This document shows positions 62,647 through 64,000 of a stretch of 64,000 nt of DNA, one piece after another. Each line of letters opens with the position of its first letter. The stretch's first letter is position 1. A program made the translations under genes and the position numbers. The DNA comes from CAJXQU01 sp965223825 (GTDB lineage: Bacteria > Pseudomonadota > Gammaproteobacteria > CAJXQU01), in contig OZ245018.1 in the NCBI GenBank assembly GCA_965223825.1, forward strand, positions 372,001 to 436,000. The letters are read 5' to 3'. The notes under the pieces were generated by a model. It saw only the letters and a list, made by a program, of their open reading frames with translations, made no database searches and was not told the DNA's origin.

Positions 62647-64000
62647 ATGAGTGTTCGCGAATATGAAAATTTTATAGATGGCCAGTTCGTAAAAAGTCAG
62701 GGAGCGCGAATTGAAGTAAGCAATCCTGCGAATGGTCAATTGTTATCAACAATTCCTGATTCAACCGACGCAGAATTAGAAGCAGCGGTTGCCGCAGCAA
62801 AATCCTCGCAACGCGATTGGGGATTACGTCCTGCAATTGAAAGAGCAAATTATCTTCGTCAAATCGCAGCAAAGATCCGTGAAAATGTTGATCCGATTGC
62901 GCGCATTATTACCGAAGAACAAGGCAAAGTTTTAGGTCTGGCGGAAGTGGAAGTGAACTTTACCGCGGACTATATCGACTATATGGCTGAATGGGCCAGA
63001 CGCATCGAAGGTGAAATTATCCCAAGTGATCGTGCGGGCGAAAATATCTTTTTATTTCGTCAACCAATCGGCATTATCGGTGGAATTTTACCGTGGAATT
63101 TCCCCTTCTTTTTGATCGCACGAAAAATGGCACCAGCATTGGTGACCGGTAATACCATCGTGATCAAACCGAGTGAGGAGACGCCAAATAATGCCGGTGA
63201 GTTTTGTAAAATTGTGGCGGAAACAGATTTGCCTAATGGGATATTTAACGTTGTGCATGGATCTGGCCGTGGTGTGGGTAACGCACTAACGTCACATACA
63301 GACATCGGTATGATCAGTTTCACCGGTAGTGTCGAAACCGGATCGCGCATTATGCAAACAGCCGCGAAAAATATTACCAAAGTAAATCTCGAACTAGGGG
63401 GGAAAGCACCGGCGCTCGTTTTAGCAGATGCCGATATCGATCTGGCTGTGAATGCGATTAAAAATTCACGCGTGATCAATACTGGACAAGTTTGTAACTG
63501 TGCTGAACGTGTTTATGTTGATCGCAAAGTAGCTAATGAATTTATCGATAAACTTAGTGCTGCTATGCAAGGCGTGACATACGGTGATCCTATCGCACAA
63601 CCGGATGTGGATATGGGACCATTAGTGAATGAAGTCGGTTTGAATAAAGTTGCAGCAATGGTTGATCGCGCACGAAGTGACGGTGCGAATATTGTTACCG
63701 GTGGTGCGATTGCTGATCTTGGTCAAGGTTATCATTATCAACCGACCGTTATCGCAGATTGTAATGCGTCGATGGAAATTATGAATAAAGAAATATTTGG
63801 GCCGGTCATGCCGATTCAAACGGTTGACGATATTGATGAAGCGATCGCATTAGCTAATCAGTCTGAATATGGACTGACATCGTCAATTTATACACGTGAT
63901 ATTGGTGTTGCAATGCGCGCCTGTAACGAAATTAAGTTTGGTGAAACCTATATCAATCGTGAAAATTTTGAAGCGATGCAAGGCTATCACGCAGGTGTGC
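62647..64000 (+). CDS. aldA: aldehyde dehydrogenase, AldA (lactaldehyde/glycolaldehyde) type, 3'-truncated by window edge
   Basis: 451 codons are visible of about 480; the frame is open to the last base. Passages such as AEVEVNFTADYIDYMAEWARR, ILPWNFPFFLIARKMAPAL and FGETYINRENFEAMQGYHAG match E. coli AldA closely. The catalytic Cys is C283 (GQVCNCAERV) and the general base E249 (LELGGKAP). AldA is a cytoplasmic NAD enzyme oxidising lactaldehyde, glycolaldehyde and similar short aldehydes. Its place after the quinoprotein suggests it takes the aldehyde made from the alcohol in the periplasm. Confidence 0.92.
   Translation, partial: MSVREYENFIDGQFVKSQGARIEVSNPANGQLLSTIPDSTDAELEAAVAAAKSSQRDWGLRPAIERANYLRQIAAKIRENVDPIARIITEEQGKVLGLAEVEVNFTADYIDYMAEWARRIEGEIIPSDRAGENIFLFRQPIGIIGGILPWNFPFFLIARKMAPALVTGNTIVIKPSEETPNNAGEFCKIVAETDLPNGIFNVVHGSGRGVGNALTSHTDIGMISFTGSVETGSRIMQTAAKNITKVNLELGGKAPALVLADADIDLAVNAIKNSRVINTGQVCNCAERVYVDRKVANEFIDKLSAAMQGVTYGDPIAQPDVDMGPLVNEVGLNKVAAMVDRARSDGANIVTGGAIADLGQGYHYQPTVIADCNASMEIMNKEIFGPVMPIQTVDDIDEAIALANQSEYGLTSSIYTRDIGVAMRACNEIKFGETYINRENFEAMQGYHAGV

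Noticed and set aside
1..64000. CRISPR arrays, insertion sequences, tRNA or rRNA genes
   Set aside because: No regularly spaced repeats, transposase motifs, inverted-repeat-bounded elements or tRNA cloverleaf sequences were recognised by eye.

Overview
The window is a stretch of a Gram-negative bacterial chromosome, most likely a gammaproteobacterium of moderate GC. The evidence is the set of conserved gammaproteobacterial neighbourhoods (rpe-gph-trpEGDC, hemC-hemD-hemX-hemY, yqgE-ruvX-pyrR-pyrB-pyrC', feoAB, msbA, L31) and the outer-membrane proteins. A type I phosphoribulokinase (26415-27290) suggests a Calvin cycle, so the cell may be a facultative autotroph or a methylotroph-like organism. 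The genus cannot be read from the sequence. No rRNA, tRNA, CRISPR array, insertion sequence or prophage was seen.

Layout. 1-712: the 3' end of an AT-rich 2-oxoglutarate/Fe(II) oxygenase gene of a surface-polysaccharide type. 0.7-13.4 kb, nearly all on the minus strand: ribosomal oxygenase RoxA, ElaA acetyltransferase, SLC13 permease, a ThDP enzyme of the acetolactate synthase family, quinone oxidoreductase, NfeD/QmcA pair, an ExeA-like ATPase fused to TPR and ankyrin repeats, an OmpA-like lipoprotein and a DUF3530 hydrolase. 13.5-18.8 kb: rpe-gph-trpEGDC operon. 18.8-29.2 kb: beta-propeller protein, L31, Fur-linked feoAB with a small Cys-rich membrane protein, diguanylate cyclase, msbA, prk, ParA-like ATPase and a ferredoxin-reductase. 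29.4-33.5 kb: the minus-strand heme operon. 33.6-37.6 kb: gshB-apbE-NusG_II-Gx transporter-tonB. 37.7-40.1 kb: a decayed antitoxin gene and a TonB receptor resembling the PQQ importer PqqU/YncD. 40.4-45.7 kb: yqgE-ruvX-pyrR-pyrB-pyrC'-pyrK-like. 45.8-54.4 kb: mixed housekeeping genes (folE, rep, a FolM-like reductase) and a tri-domain cytochrome c5 lipoprotein.

54.5-64 kb is the most distinctive part: an alcohol-oxidation island. An AcoR-type sigma-54 activator (minus strand) is followed by a porin, a SHOCT-domain secreted protein, and then a plus-strand operon of a Tat-exported Rieske protein, a PQQ alcohol dehydrogenase with the +2 aspartate typical of lanthanide-dependent enzymes, and an AldA-like aldehyde dehydrogenase that runs off the window. 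I read three sigma-54 promoters (TGGCA-N6-TTGCT) here: before the porin, before the Rieske-PQQ-ADH operon, and one driving no gene. The third is followed by about 100 nt that fold into a closed stem and end in an intrinsic terminator: a predicted sigma-54-dependent small RNA carrying repeated CUCC motifs. Each promoter has TGTCGCA/TGTAACA inverted half-sites 170-240 bp upstream of its predicted start, which suggests one regulon under the adjacent activator.

Working model (inference): an alcohol or diol enters through the porin, is oxidised in the periplasm by the quinoprotein, and the aldehyde is oxidised in the cytoplasm by the AldA-like enzyme. The Rieske protein and the tri-domain cytochrome are candidate electron carriers, and the PqqU-like receptor may bring in PQQ.
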